From: Paenibacillus sp. FSL A5-0031
GTDB lineage: Bacteria > Bacillota > Bacilli > Paenibacillales > Paenibacillaceae
Direction: 5' to 3'
Length of the DNA stretch: 64,000 nt
Assembly (NCBI RefSeq): GCF_001956295.1
Contig: NZ_MRTD01000003.1
Coordinates: forward strand, 372,001 to 436,000
Part shown: positions 29,104 through 38,173 of the stretch, piece after piece
Numbering within the stretch: position 1 is the first letter of the stretch
Layout of the letters: each line of letters starts with the position of its first letter
Translations under genes and position numbers: made by a program
The notes under the pieces: generated by a model
The model's input: the letters and a program-made list of their open reading frames with translations, nothing else
What the model was told of the DNA's origin: nothing
The model's database searches: none

Positions 29104-30816
29104 ATGCTGCGTGAGTTGTCGATAAGGAATTTAGCGGTAATTGAAGAAGTAAACGTTACATTTCATCATGGATTTCATGTATTGACAGGAGAGACAGGTG
29201 CAGGCAAATCGATTCTTATTGATGCGCTAAGCTTGCTGGTCGGCGGTAGAGGCTCCGCAGACATGGTACGGTATGGTTGTGATAAAGCTGAAATGGAAGC
29301 TTTATTTGACCTTCCACGAAATCATCCTGTATGGATCGTTCTGAACAAGCTTGGTGTACATGCATCCTGTGAAGAGATGTTAGTAATAAGAAGAGAGCTG
29401 TCTGCAAATGGTAAGAGCAGCAGCCGTGTGAATGGCCAGCTCGTTACAATGACGATGCTAAGAGAAATTGGCGAATGCCTTGTCAATATTCATGGTCAGC
29501 ATGAGCATCAATCACTCCTTCGAACAGAACAGCATTTAGAGTGGCTAGATCTATTCGCTGGAGATTTGCTAATTGAACGGAAGCAAATATATCGGACCAT
29601 ATTTTCACAGCTGCAGCAGGCAAGAGCATCTTTGCGCGAGCTGGAAAATTCGACTAGACACAATGTGCAAATGCTTGATTTATATCGTTTTCAAATTGAA
29701 GAAATTACGAATGCGCAGCTTAAGCCGTTGGAAGATGAGCTTCTAACAGAGCAGAGGCGCAAGCTATTGTATGCAGGGAAGAGAATGGACGCCGTGTCGG
29801 AGGCCTATTCGCTTTTGTATGGAGGCAAAGGGCTTGATATGGTTAGCAAAGCAGTAGCTAAGCTGATAGATATTCAAACTTATGATGCAGCGAAACTAAA
29901 TCCACTTCTTGAACAACTTCAATCTGCCTTTTATCAAGCTGAAGATGCTGCATTCCAGCTTCGTGATTATCGAGATGGAATTGAGTCTGATCCTGATCAG
30001 CTCTCGCAGGTTGAAGACAGACTTGATTTAATAAATAGTATGAAGCGCAAATACGGGGAAACAATACCCGATATACTTGCTTATTTAGAGAGGACAATTG
30101 TAGATCGTGACAAGATCGAGAACCGTGATCAACTTCTTGAAGAGCTTAAAGCAGAGGAAATTAAGCTTTATGATCAAGCGCTGATTTTGGCACAGGAATT
30201 GTCGCAGCTTCGGGAGCATGCAGCGACAAAGCTGTCTGAAGCGATCGAGAATGAGCTAGGACAGCTTCAAATGCCAGCGGCTAAGTTTCGTGTGCAAATC
30301 GATACGACAGTCGGAGGAGCAGGTGAAACAAAGCAGATTCGCTTGCATAGTAACGGTATGGATGAAGCGATCTTTATGCTCTCTACAAACCCAGGAGAGC
30401 CGTTGAAGCAGTTAAGCAAGATTGCTTCTGGGGGAGAAATGTCGCGAATTATGCTCGCCCTTAAGAGCATTTTCGCAGAAATTGATCAAGTGCCTGTACT
30501 TATTTTTGATGAGGTCGATACTGGCGTTAGCGGACGTGCTGCTCAGGCTATCGCAGAGAAAATGTCACAGCTTGCATTGAAGTGCCAAGTATTCTCTATA
30601 ACCCATTTGCCTCAGGTTGCTTGCATGGCAGATCATCATTATGAAATAAGAAAACAAGTCATTGGTTCGCGTACCTCTACATCTGTATCGGAATTGCTTG
30701 AAGCTGTACGTATCGAAGAGCTTGCTCGTATGCTCGGCGGAGTGGAAGTAACGGAAAAAACACGGAATCATGCACAAGAAATGCTTGATTTGGCACATAG
30801 ACAGAAAGGAGCGTAA
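29104..30816 (+). CDS. recN: DNA repair protein RecN
   Basis: 570 residues, SMC-like ATPase acting early at double-strand breaks. Walker A TGETGAGKSILIDAL, long central coiled coil (about 155-350), C-terminal signature KIASGGEMSRIMLALK and Walker B VLIFDEVDTGVSG. AAGGAGGATG precedes the ATG. I saw no LexA box in the short spacer after argR. Confidence 0.97.
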   Translation: MLRELSIRNLAVIEEVNVTFHHGFHVLTGETGAGKSILIDALSLLVGGRGSADMVRYGCDKAEMEALFDLPRNHPVWIVLNKLGVHASCEEMLVIRRELSANGKSSSRVNGQLVTMTMLREIGECLVNIHGQHEHQSLLRTEQHLEWLDLFAGDLLIERKQIYRTIFSQLQQARASLRELENSTRHNVQMLDLYRFQIEEITNAQLKPLEDELLTEQRRKLLYAGKRMDAVSEAYSLLYGGKGLDMVSKAVAKLIDIQTYDAAKLNPLLEQLQSAFYQAEDAAFQLRDYRDGIESDPDQLSQVEDRLDLINSMKRKYGETIPDILAYLERTIVDRDKIENRDQLLEELKAEEIKLYDQALILAQELSQLREHAATKLSEAIENELGQLQMPAAKFRVQIDTTVGGAGETKQIRLHSNGMDEAIFMLSTNPGEPLKQLSKIASGGEMSRIMLALKSIFAEIDQVPVLIFDEVDTGVSGRAAQAIAEKMSQLALKCQVFSITHLPQVACMADHHYEIRKQVIGSRTSTSVSELLEAVRIEELARMLGGVEVTEKTRNHAQEMLDLAHRQKGA

Positions 30817-30939
30817 TGGAAGCCAATTAGGGAATGTTTTTGTGGACATAAAACGAACGGGTGAGGGTAACTTAAAGGTACGCCATTGGCGACTTATCCT
30901 TCTTCGTCATGCGATGGAAATACAGGGAGCGTGAAATCA

Positions 30940-32268
30940 TTGAACTCCAGTCAAAGGAAGCGATGGTTTGGCCTGGTTCTCGTTTTCTTCATTTGCATGA
31001 TCGGAAGCTCCACCCCGTTTCAACATTTTGCCGCAATCCCGAATGAACTTCGTTTATTCTCCGGGCAACTGAAACGTTTACAATATGGAGTGCCCGTTCA
31101 TGCTGAAGTAACGGTCGACCCTCAAATGCTTCAGATTAACGGATCAACCAGTCATTCTTTATCCGTAAATTTGAATGAACCACTGTCACTGCAGTCGAGT
31201 CAAAGCGGTCAAACGAAAATGAAAGTGAAATTATTTGGTAAAATTCCATTCAAGACTGTAAAGGTTAATGTTGTACCTGATCTCCGTGTCATTCCAGGCG
31301 GTCAAACGATTGGAGTCAAAGTTAAATCATCGGGCATCTTAGTTGTAGGACATCATCAGGTAGCTGGCAGCAACGGCATGAAACAATCCCCTGGTGAGGC
31401 CGCAGGACTGCGTTTAGGCGATTTAATTGTGAAGATTGATGGTACAAGCATTAATCAAGTAAACAGGATTGCGGAGCTAAGTGAGAAGGCTGGCAATGAG
31501 AAGAAGCCGCTTGAAGTAACCTATAAGCGAGATGGGCAATTAGGCAAGACGCTTTTAAATCCAGTATTTGATGCGGAAGATAAGGCATGGCGGTTAGGTT
31601 TATATATCCGTGATTCAGCAGCCGGCGTAGGCACATTAACGTTTTATGCCCCAGATCAGGGTGTTTATGGAGCATTAGGCCATGTTATCACGGATATGGA
31701 CACACAAACTCCTATTGATGTTGGCGAAGGCCAGATTTTACAGTCCAGCGTTACGTCCATTAACAAAAGCCAAAATGGCGAGCCGGGAGAAAAAAGAGCG
31801 CATTTTGTGAAAGAAAGCAAAATATTAGGCAATGTTGAGCGAAACACTCCGTTTGGCATTTTCGGCAAAATGAATGAAGTTCCTACTCACAGTTACAGTG
31901 ATAAATCTGTTCCTGTCGCATTTGCTGAAGATGTTAAGGAAGGGCCAGCGCAAATTTTGACTGTTGTGAATGGACAGAAGGTTGAGCGCTTTGATATTGA
32001 AATTGTGCATGTATCAAAGCAATCTGGTCCAGCAACAAAAGGTTTGGTTATTAAGATAACGGACAAAAGATTGTTAAGCAAAACCGGGGGTATCGTTCAA
32101 GGGATGTCAGGTAGTCCGATCATTCAAGATGGCAAATTAGTTGGAGCTGTCACTCATGTATTCGTTAATGATCCCTCTTCAGGATATGGTTGCTTTATCG
32201 AATGGATGCTGCAGGATGCAGGAGTGCTGCTGAAGTCGGCAAATGGACATATCGGCGAAGCTGCATAA
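30940..32268 (+). CDS. spoIVB: SpoIVB serine peptidase (S55)
   Basis: About 442 residues from the TTG at 30940 (GGGAG 10 bases upstream), or 460 from a TTG at 30886 with AAAGG; the shorter start gives the usual brief N-terminus before the membrane anchor. Secreted from the forespore, it cleaves SpoIVFA to trigger pro-sigma-K processing. Seen: membrane helix, PDZ domain (SPGEAAGLRLGDLIVKIDG), catalytic His region YGALGHVITD and the Ser in GMSGSPIIQDGKL. Confidence 0.94.
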   Translation: MNSSQRKRWFGLVLVFFICMIGSSTPFQHFAAIPNELRLFSGQLKRLQYGVPVHAEVTVDPQMLQINGSTSHSLSVNLNEPLSLQSSQSGQTKMKVKLFGKIPFKTVKVNVVPDLRVIPGGQTIGVKVKSSGILVVGHHQVAGSNGMKQSPGEAAGLRLGDLIVKIDGTSINQVNRIAELSEKAGNEKKPLEVTYKRDGQLGKTLLNPVFDAEDKAWRLGLYIRDSAAGVGTLTFYAPDQGVYGALGHVITDMDTQTPIDVGEGQILQSSVTSINKSQNGEPGEKRAHFVKESKILGNVERNTPFGIFGKMNEVPTHSYSDKSVPVAFAEDVKEGPAQILTVVNGQKVERFDIEIVHVSKQSGPATKGLVIKITDKRLLSKTGGIVQGMSGSPIIQDGKLVGAVTHVFVNDPSSGYGCFIEWMLQDAGVLLKSANGHIGEAA

Positions 32269-32282
32269 TGGCTTGCTATTAG

Positions 32283-32334
32283 AAAATAACGCCCACTTGA
32301 GCTGAACAGCAGCTTAGGCGGGCGTTATTTTTAA
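32283..32334 (+). terminator. Terminator after spoIVB
   Basis: AAATAACGCCC / GGGCGTTATTT stem around a branched loop, then TTTT. Confidence 0.85.
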
Positions 32335-32384
32335 TTAAATCCTTTTATCTAAAAACCGCGTCAATACGTAAATGAGCAATGAAA

Positions 32385-32505
32385 TTTGTCGAAGAAGAAC
32401 GAACATCATCGGTACATGTAATAAATTTTTTATTATATCGAATCCCCGTAAAAAAATAAAGAAAAATAATTTTCGACAGAAGGAATTGAACTCCACATGT
32501 CGAAA
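32385..32505 (+). promoter_or_regulatory. spo0A control region with three 0A-type boxes and a sigma-H-like promoter
   Basis: TGTCGAA-type boxes occur at 32387-32393 (within TTTGTCGAA), 32472-32478 (inverted) and 32498-32504. AGGAATT at 32481-32487 followed 11 bases later by GTCGAAA resembles a sigma-H promoter and would be overlapped by the last box. Sigma-H and Spo0A-P autoregulation of spo0A are established in Bacillus subtilis; the sites here are read from sequence. The 297-base gap after spoIVB holds no other gene. Confidence 0.65.
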
Positions 32506-32565
32506 ACTTTAGATTAGACAACTAGTGAGCGAAATCATGAATATCATTTAAGGGAGGACCACAAC

Positions 32566-33378
32566 TTGCATAAGATCGAAGTATTATTAGCAGATGACAA
32601 CCGGGAATTTACTAACTTGTTATCGGAATACATATCCGAACAAAGTGATATGAGTGTGAGTGGAGTCGCGTATAATGGAGAAGAGGTTTTAAGACATCTG
32701 GAGGAAGCAAGAAAAGTTCCTGATGTACTTATCCTTGATATTATTATGCCTCATTTGGATGGACTAGGTGTACTTGAACGGTTGAAAGAAATTAACCTAT
32801 CTCCTATGCCCAAGATCATTATGCTGACTGCTTTCGGCCAAGAGAACATTACTCAAAAAGCGGTACAGCTTGGTGCTTCCTATTATATTTTGAAGCCGTT
32901 TGACATGGATATTTTAGCTAATCGTATTCGTCAGCTTGTTGGGAACCCAACTTACTCTTCAACGGGCAGCTTCACAACTAGCTCCTCTTCAATGAAATCC
33001 AACGTCGTTCCTATCCCTAAAGGGAAAAACCTCGATGCCAACATTACGAGCATCATTCATGAAATCGGAGTACCTGCTCATATTAAAGGTTACCAGTACT
33101 TGCGTGAAGCGATTACGATGGTTTATAACAATATCGAAATTCTTGGTGCGATCACAAAAACTCTTTATCCTGCGATTGCTGAAAAATTCAAAACAACGCC
33201 ATCTCGCGTTGAACGCGCTATCCGCCACGCCATTGAAGTGGCTTGGACACGGGGCAACATCGACAGCATCTCTCACTTGTTTGGCTACACGATCAACATC
33301 AGCAAATCAAAGCCTACTAATAGCGAGTTTATCGCAATGGTGGCTGATAAGCTGAGGATTGAGCATAAAGTTAGCTGA
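32566..33378 (+). CDS. spo0A: Sporulation master response regulator Spo0A
   Basis: 270 residues. Receiver domain with acidic pocket ADDN and phospho-acceptor Asp58 ([12 protein letters not shown]), Lys in YYILKPF, then a Ser/Thr-rich linker (about 126-145) and the C-terminal DNA-binding domain with [20 protein letters not shown] and the sigma-contact end [19 protein letters not shown] start with AGGGAGGACC. The C-terminus is complete although foreign DNA begins shortly after the stop. Confidence 0.98.
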   Translation: MHKIEVLLADDNREFTNLLSEYISEQSDMSVSGVAYNGEEVLRHLEEARKVPDVLILDIIMPHLDGLGVLERLKEINLSPMPKIIMLTAFGQENITQKAVQLGASYYILKPFDMDILANRIRQLVGNPTYSSTGSFTTSSSSMKSNVVPIPKGKNLDANITSIIHEIGVPAHIKGYQYLREAITMVYNNIEILGAITKTLYPAIAEKFKTTPSRVERAIRHAIEVAWTRGNIDSISHLFGYTINISKSKPTNSEFIAMVADKLRIEHKVS

Positions 33379-33586
33379 ACGTAGACAGCACGTGGCTTCT
33401 CGGTCAATATTCGATAGCTGAGGCGGTGAATTTACGTACCAGGTAGCGTCACCGTTCCGATGAATATTTACGTAACCATTGCGTTAAACTCCTTCGTTTA
33501 CACCTCGCAATCAGCGCGTGTTTATCGGATAATTAGACAACGCTATCATACACGATTTAATGCGCAAGTTCAAACGCTTGTTCGTA

Positions 33587-33645
33587 CGCCCGTTTACGAA
33601 GTTCTAACGATTTATTACGTTAGAACTTCGTTATCGGGCGTTTTT
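33587..33645 (+). terminator. Very strong rightward terminator near prophage left end
   Basis: Arms of 23 bases (33587-33609 and 33618-33640), 21 paired, 8-base loop, then T5. It faces rightward although the neighbouring integrase is leftward. It would stop read-through from spo0A in the lysogen or, in the circular phage, late transcripts entering integrase antisense. Confidence 0.85.
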
Positions 33646-33654
33646 CTGTTCTAC

Positions 33655-34620
33655 TTACGAGCGTGTAGGCGGAACTAGATCTAATCGCACTAAAGGAGAA
33701 AATTGCGTATGTTGATCTCTGACATGCTCGTCGTTAACTCGTACATAGCTACGTGTAGTCTCAATGTCGGCGTGAGATACTATGCGCTGTAACGTAAATA
33801 AATCTCCACCATTCAGTAAATACGTTGTACAAAAATAGCTGCGGAATTGATGTGGATAAGCAAGTTTTGGGTTAACGCCAACTTTAATCGCATACTCATT
33901 TAAAGATTTGCGAAATCGGTCCGCCTTTAACGGATCACCTTTTTTCGATAAGAAAATATATTCCGTTTCAAAATAAGTTTTATTTCTATTGATAAGCGCT
34001 AATAACTCGCTCACAGTCCCTTGTGATAACGGCACGACTCGCGGCTTACGGTTCTTATTCATCCATGCAGGTAAGTGGATACAACGCGCTTTTACATCAA
34101 GTAGCTCCGTAGTTAATCTTAACGCTTCTTGTATGCGAAAACCGCCGTCAGCTAAAAGTATCATTAAGGCGCGGTCACGAAGACCCGTAGGCGTGTCAGT
34201 GTTAGGCGATCCAATTAACTTACGTACGTCGTCATCAGTAAACGTAATTTTTTCCTTACGGTCATAGCGCGGTAATTTGATTTTTGTAACTGGATTCTTA
34301 GGGATATAGTTTTCACCCGCTAGAAAATTAAATATTGTTTTAATTGTCATCAAACGGGTAATTATAGTTTGTGCAGCCAGAGTGTCGGAGCTCTTTCTTC
34401 CGTCCGTTGCATTACTAAATTTAGTTTTATCGAACATAAAAGTTACATACTCTCGGATCTTAGCAGCCGTAATAGAATTTATTAAGCAATCTTCTGCGAT
34501 CCAATCCGTAAAATAACCCCAGTTGATAATATAGACCTGCGCTGTTCTAGCGCGAACGCCTTCCGCTTTCTTTGCGTTATAAAACAAAGTGAACGCGTCA
34601 GCTAAAGTATAATTTGACAT
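33655..34620 (-). CDS. Tyrosine recombinase / phage integrase
   Basis: 321 residues. N-terminal SAM-like core-binding domain (about 5-105) and catalytic domain with R162 (FRIQEAL), H257-x2-R260 (HQFR), H283 (SHAD) and nucleophile Y292 (SYVR), so the catalytic set looks complete. AAGGAGG precedes the ATG on the minus strand. Located at the prophage edge pointing to spo0A, as expected for the enzyme that inserted the element there. Confidence 0.95.
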   Translation of the reverse strand: MSNYTLADAFTLFYNAKKAEGVRARTAQVYIINWGYFTDWIAEDCLINSITAAKIREYVTFMFDKTKFSNATDGRKSSDTLAAQTIITRLMTIKTIFNFLAGENYIPKNPVTKIKLPRYDRKEKITFTDDDVRKLIGSPNTDTPTGLRDRALMILLADGGFRIQEALRLTTELLDVKARCIHLPAWMNKNRKPRVVPLSQGTVSELLALINRNKTYFETEYIFLSKKGDPLKADRFRKSLNEYAIKVGVNPKLAYPHQFRSYFCTTYLLNGGDLFTLQRIVSHADIETTRSYVRVNDEHVRDQHTQFSPLVRLDLVPPTRS

Positions 34621-34750
34621 TGTATCTGCCTCCTTGGTGTATGTTTCGTTAACTATATCGGCAGAATAACAAAAAACTTTAGTGCTTTAGCGCGTTAAAC
34701 GAATTCTTGGCGCACATCAAACGAAGATTCAACGAACATCAATGCAAATT

Positions 34751-34781
34751 AAAAACGCCCACAGATTGAGCCAGTGGACGT
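34751..34781 (-). terminator. Terminator of leftward early operon
   Basis: On the minus strand GTCCAC / GTGGGC hairpin followed by T5, 14 bases past the YolD-like gene. Confidence 0.7.
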
Positions 34782-34794
34782 AATATATTCGTTA

Positions 34795-35136
34795 TTATGT
34801 GGCGCTAATTACATCCTCGACGCGGAACCATTCCGAAGCGCCATCGTTTACTTCCATTCGTACGCGACTACCAATCGTATCAATACGGTCGATTACGCCT
34901 GTAGCGCGGCTATCTTCGAACTTATCGAATAGGACAAGCGTAATCTCCGTTTTGTTCGCGAATGATTCCGATATTTTACCGTAGAGGGCTTCGAGCTCAT
35001 CACCGTAGAGTATCGGCTTTTCTTTCGCCTTTAACTCGCGACTAAATTCGTTTATACGTACGATATGCTCTGGTAACATCATGCGGCTGCTTTCCCACAT
35101 ACCATTACCGGTCAATTTTTTACGTTGCGTTGTCAT
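34795..35136 (-). CDS. YolD-like protein
   Basis: 113 residues from the ATG at 35136, chosen because TTGAGGTGA lies just upstream. YolD-like family features: GMWESSRMMLPEHIVRINEF near the N-terminus and a C-terminal beta domain (GVIDRIDTIGSRVRMEV). YolD genes usually accompany UvrX-type Y-family polymerase genes in Bacilli; no such polymerase is adjacent here. Has its own promoter carrying a LexA-type box, so induction by DNA damage is likely (inference). Confidence 0.85.
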   Translation of the reverse strand: MTTQRKKLTGNGMWESSRMMLPEHIVRINEFSRELKAKEKPILYGDELEALYGKISESFANKTEITLVLFDKFEDSRATGVIDRIDTIGSRVRMEVNDGASEWFRVEDVISAT

Positions 35137-35154
35137 AGCGATCACCTCAACGCT

Positions 35155-35184
35155 ATTATATGCGAACGTTTGTTCGTTAGTCAA
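35155..35184 (-). promoter_or_regulatory. Sigma-A promoter with LexA/DinR-type box for yolD-like gene
   Basis: Minus strand TTGACT, 18-base spacer, TATAAT. The spacer contains the palindrome CGAACAAACGTTCG (35163-35176), 13 of 14 positions of the published Bacillus DinR consensus CGAACRNRYGTTYC. Confidence 0.8.
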
Positions 35185-35574
35185 TTAGTTGATATCATAT
35201 TCTAGAGTTACTAAAAATACTGAACTGAGTCTTCTTCTTCGATATGTGGCTAGATATTTTTGAGTGCTACTGCCAGTGTACACCTCTCTTGCTCTTTTAA
35301 GAAAGGCAGCAAACTTAACGTCAGTAAGTAATTCGATCATATCCTTTTCCTTCGCTTTACCAACCCTTTGTCTAGTTTTTATTAAATAAATATCTCCGGT
35401 GTCTACGTCTAACTTAAACCCTTTGGGATCAAGACTATGCCCGTGAGGAATCGAAGGCCACGGATCGACGTCAGTTAAATGAAATTCCCAAAACATCTTA
35501 CCAGCACTTATTTTAGGCCTTATACCTTTAGGCCGGAAAAGTGTACCAGCTCGTCTAACTCTTCTTTTACGCAT
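35185..35574 (-). CDS. Hypothetical basic phage protein
   Basis: 129 residues, not recognised. Strongly basic N-terminus (MRKRRVRRAG). The middle contains DPWPSIPHGHSLDPKGFKLD followed by DTGDIYLI, a His/Asp-bearing stretch that looks like a conserved site of a small family I cannot name. AAGGAGG lies 12 bases before the ATG. Same direction as the surrounding leftward genes. Confidence 0.65.
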   Translation of the reverse strand: MRKRRVRRAGTLFRPKGIRPKISAGKMFWEFHLTDVDPWPSIPHGHSLDPKGFKLDVDTGDIYLIKTRQRVGKAKEKDMIELLTDVKFAAFLKRAREVYTGSSTQKYLATYRRRRLSSVFLVTLEYDIN

Positions 35575-35590
35575 TCTGACTTAGTCCTCC

Positions 35591-35788
35591 TTATTTAGCG
35601 TAAACGAACGTACAATTAGCGCGCATAAACTGCTCATCGCGTATTTTCACTGTCTCATTCGTAATTTCGTCTATAAGGCCAGTACCGATGAGCTCGTTAT
35701 TTTGAAACGCGAGCACAACAGATTCATCGAGCGCGGCCGTATAGAAGTGTAGCGGCGCAGTTAGTTGACGGAATCCTTTATACTTCAC
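35591..35788 (-). CDS. Hypothetical small phage protein
   Basis: 65 residues, mostly beta by appearance (VVLAFQNNELIGTGLIDEIT, TVKIRDEQFMRA), compatible with a small SH3/Sm-like barrel; function unknown. GTG start with GAGAGGTGA, its start touching the end of the upstream membrane protein gene. Confidence 0.6.
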   Translation of the reverse strand: MKYKGFRQLTAPLHFYTAALDESVVLAFQNNELIGTGLIDEITNETVKIRDEQFMRANCTFVYAK

Positions 35789-36096
35789 TATCTCACCTCT
35801 CGAATTCGCTTAGTTTCAATTACTGCGCTACGTATTAAGAATACGGCAGCAAGGATGTGCAACGTCATACCGAGAAACGGAATCCACCCGAGAGCAGACG
35901 CAGCTACTCCGAGTACACTTGGGTAAATGGGGCGGTTAATGCGCTTGCAAGCAATCAATGTAATGATATGTATGACTAGCATTAACGGTAACAGAGACCA
36001 TGATGTCGCGAAAATTATAAAGCCACCGAGTACTGGTACTCCGAGAAGTCCTTCGCAAACTCCTGTAGTCCACAATAAATTTTTTACTGCTTTCAT
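35788..36096 (-). CDS. Phage membrane protein
   Basis: 102 residues with three hydrophobic segments (about 8-32, 35-55, 62-92) and a short charged C-terminus. Not recognised beyond being membrane-embedded. GGAGG precedes the ATG. A possible promoter lies upstream (minus strand TTCCCA-17-TATAAT, about 36145-36173). Membrane proteins in this position can act in superinfection exclusion, but nothing here proves it. Confidence 0.65.
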   Translation of the reverse strand: MKAVKNLLWTTGVCEGLLGVPVLGGFIIFATSWSLLPLMLVIHIITLIACKRINRPIYPSVLGVAASALGWIPFLGMTLHILAAVFLIRSAVIETKRIREVR

Positions 36097-36169
36097 ATTT
36101 GACCTCCGTATATAGTTTTGGTCTATTTGAACTACATAATATTATAATCCCTTATCCACATATTGGGAA

Positions 36170-36196
36170 GAAAAACCCGCCGTAATCAGCGGGCAT
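36170..36196 (-). terminator. Terminator after replication-relaxation gene
   Basis: Minus strand GCCCGC / GGCGGG hairpin followed by TTTTT. Confidence 0.75.
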
Positions 36197-36201
36197 CATC
36201 G

Positions 36202-36813
36202 TCATAAATCCGCAATTGTAAGCACCTTCGCATCCATCCCGTCCATTAACGCCGTCAACCGCTTCTGCCGGTACTCGCTCACGGTTACATATATAAGCTG
36301 CGGGAACGGTCCGTTCTTCGCCTGCCAGCGTCCCGTAGCGCAGAGCTCGCGGTATAATCCGATCTTACGTTCATTCTGCGCCATTGCCTGCGTGTTATCT
36401 ACTTCGAGGAACGCATAGGGTCCACCAGCCTTCACTCGAAATAGAGCGTCCGCAATCAACGTCTTATCATCCCATTTTACCGTATGTTCTTCGCGCCATT
36501 GTTCCGGTCTCAATGCGACGTACACTTCGTTTCGTATAATCGCATGGTTAACGTGAAGAGTGCGTCTACGCTGCGTTTGGCTGCCGATTTCCTTGCGGCC
36601 GCGTGCGTTTAAATACCATACCGTCTCGCCTTCGCGAAAGGACGATAGAAACTCGCTCATATCGTTAAGGATGCGCGTAGTATTCCGGCTGCCTCCGAGG
36701 TCATGGAGTCGTTGTATCTGCGACGTTGTAAGGTAGCCGAAGCGGTCACAAGAATGTAATATCGCTATCCAGCGGGCTAGTTTCGCTTGCGTACGGTTTA
36801 TCGTCAACGACAT
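36202..36813 (-). CDS. Replication-relaxation family protein
   Basis: 203 residues from the ATG at 36813, preceded by CGAGGAGG. N-terminal winged helix (CDRFGYLTTSQIQRLHDLGG) followed by the mixed alpha/beta domain typical of the Replic_Relax family (WDDKTLIADALFRVKAGGPYAFLEVDN, IGLYRELC). Members occur on Gram-positive plasmids and prophages beside FtsK-like ATPases. The gene starts within the 3' end of the FtsK-like gene, so the two are likely coupled. Confidence 0.85.
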   Translation of the reverse strand: MSLTINRTQAKLARWIAILHSCDRFGYLTTSQIQRLHDLGGSRNTTRILNDMSEFLSSFREGETVWYLNARGRKEIGSQTQRRRTLHVNHAIIRNEVYVALRPEQWREEHTVKWDDKTLIADALFRVKAGGPYAFLEVDNTQAMAQNERKIGLYRELCATGRWQAKNGPFPQLIYVTVSEYRQKRLTALMDGMDAKVLTIADL

Positions 36814-37975
36814 GGCGCGATTCCTCCTCGTTTTCAAACGTTCCGACGTCGAAACATTTACGCGGTAACTCTGCGATCAATTTCTTCGCGTCTTCTGCCG
36901 TCAAATACGGAGCCTGCAGCGTCTCATCATGCGCGGTCTGATAGATGAGGCGCCCTGGTACGTCCGGTAACGCGGCAGCTCCGTCATGGTCGAGTACGAT
37001 GCGGCTTTGCGTGCCGTCACGAGTACGGAAGCATATACTGGACGCGATGTTCGTTTTAATCAGACCGTCCACGATGTCCGCTGACGGGCGTTGCGTAGCC
37101 AGCACAAGTAATACGCCTGCGGCGCGGCCTTTAGCGGATAAGCGCGTTATGATCGATTTAATCTCGTTTTTCAGCTTCGCTTCTGGATCGCCTGCCCGCG
37201 TTTTAAAGTCCGCGAGCTCATCTACGACAAATATCGTTTTCTTACCCGACCATTGCTGCGAACCATTGGCCGCCATAACCTCGTATCTGCGGATCATTTC
37301 GGATTCGACCGCTGCTGCCGCGTTCCGTACGTCCGGTAACGTAATAGCGAAGCCGACCACGCACTCCAAGTCGCGAAATATGCCGAGCTCGACGCCGCCT
37401 TTTAAATCGCATAGATACATATCCGGAGCTGGACCGGTTGCGAGCTGCGCCAAGATAGCGCGCAATAGGACGGACTTACCGCCGCCACTGATTCCACCAA
37501 TAAGTAAATGCGGGTATGGTCCGTCGAAATCGTAATAGCGTTGTTCGCCGCGCCGGTTAACGCCGATGAATACGCGGTACGACGCTTGGTGCAGGTCTGC
37601 ACTAACCGTCACATACGCAACCTTCGTCGGCATCTTCGCGGTAATGATATCTACGACGAGACCGTTGTCATATCGCATTTCCATATCATCGGCATTGACG
37701 CGGAGTGCTTCAGCAATTGCGCGCTGCTGATCGATAACTTTCGCGGAGCTTAAGCCGGCCGGTAGATTAACGAGATAGCGTTCGCCCCACGGTTGCTTAT
37801 ACTCCGCGTTGACGGTGGGGAGCGCTACGTCGGCGCCATACGTTACCGAGAGGCCCAGCGTCTTGCAGGCGGCTACGAACTGCCTGCTACGTTTAAAAGA
37901 CCGAGAGAAAGGGAGGGAGTGAAGAGAAGTTAATAATGATCCACACAATAACCCAAATCCAATCTCAAATATCAT
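36746..37975 (-). CDS. FtsK/SpoIIIE-type DNA translocase ATPase
   Basis: 409 residues. Short N-terminal hydrophobic start, then an FtsK_SpoIIIE motor domain: Walker A GGISGGGKS (160-168), DLKGGVELG, Walker B IFVVDELADF (248-257), and sensor segment LVLATQRPSADIVDGLIKTN. Lacks the four-helix membrane domain and gamma domain of chromosomal FtsK, so it resembles coupling or plasmid-transfer ATPases. Overlaps the downstream replication-relaxation gene by 68 bases. Confidence 0.9.
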   Translation of the reverse strand: MIFEIGFGLLCGSLLTSLHSLPFSRSFKRSRQFVAACKTLGLSVTYGADVALPTVNAEYKQPWGERYLVNLPAGLSSAKVIDQQRAIAEALRVNADDMEMRYDNGLVVDIITAKMPTKVAYVTVSADLHQASYRVFIGVNRRGEQRYYDFDGPYPHLLIGGISGGGKSVLLRAILAQLATGPAPDMYLCDLKGGVELGIFRDLECVVGFAITLPDVRNAAAAVESEMIRRYEVMAANGSQQWSGKKTIFVVDELADFKTRAGDPEAKLKNEIKSIITRLSAKGRAAGVLLVLATQRPSADIVDGLIKTNIASSICFRTRDGTQSRIVLDHDGAAALPDVPGRLIYQTAHDETLQAPYLTAEDAKKLIAELPRKCFDVGTFENEEESRHVVDDKPYASETSPLDSDITFL

Positions 37976-38173
37976 GATGGCCTCCTTTCAAACCTATAGT
38001 TCTTTCGCGGAAACGGAAGGGTGGCGGACAAGCCCGAAGCTAGGCGCGGCGCGGATCGGTCAATTCCGTTCATTTATTCGGCGTGCGTACAGTATTCGGA
38101 ATGTATAACGGAAGGATAACGGACAAGGGCGGGCGGTTAACGGAGGAAGGGTGAACGGAATAGACGCGGCCAG

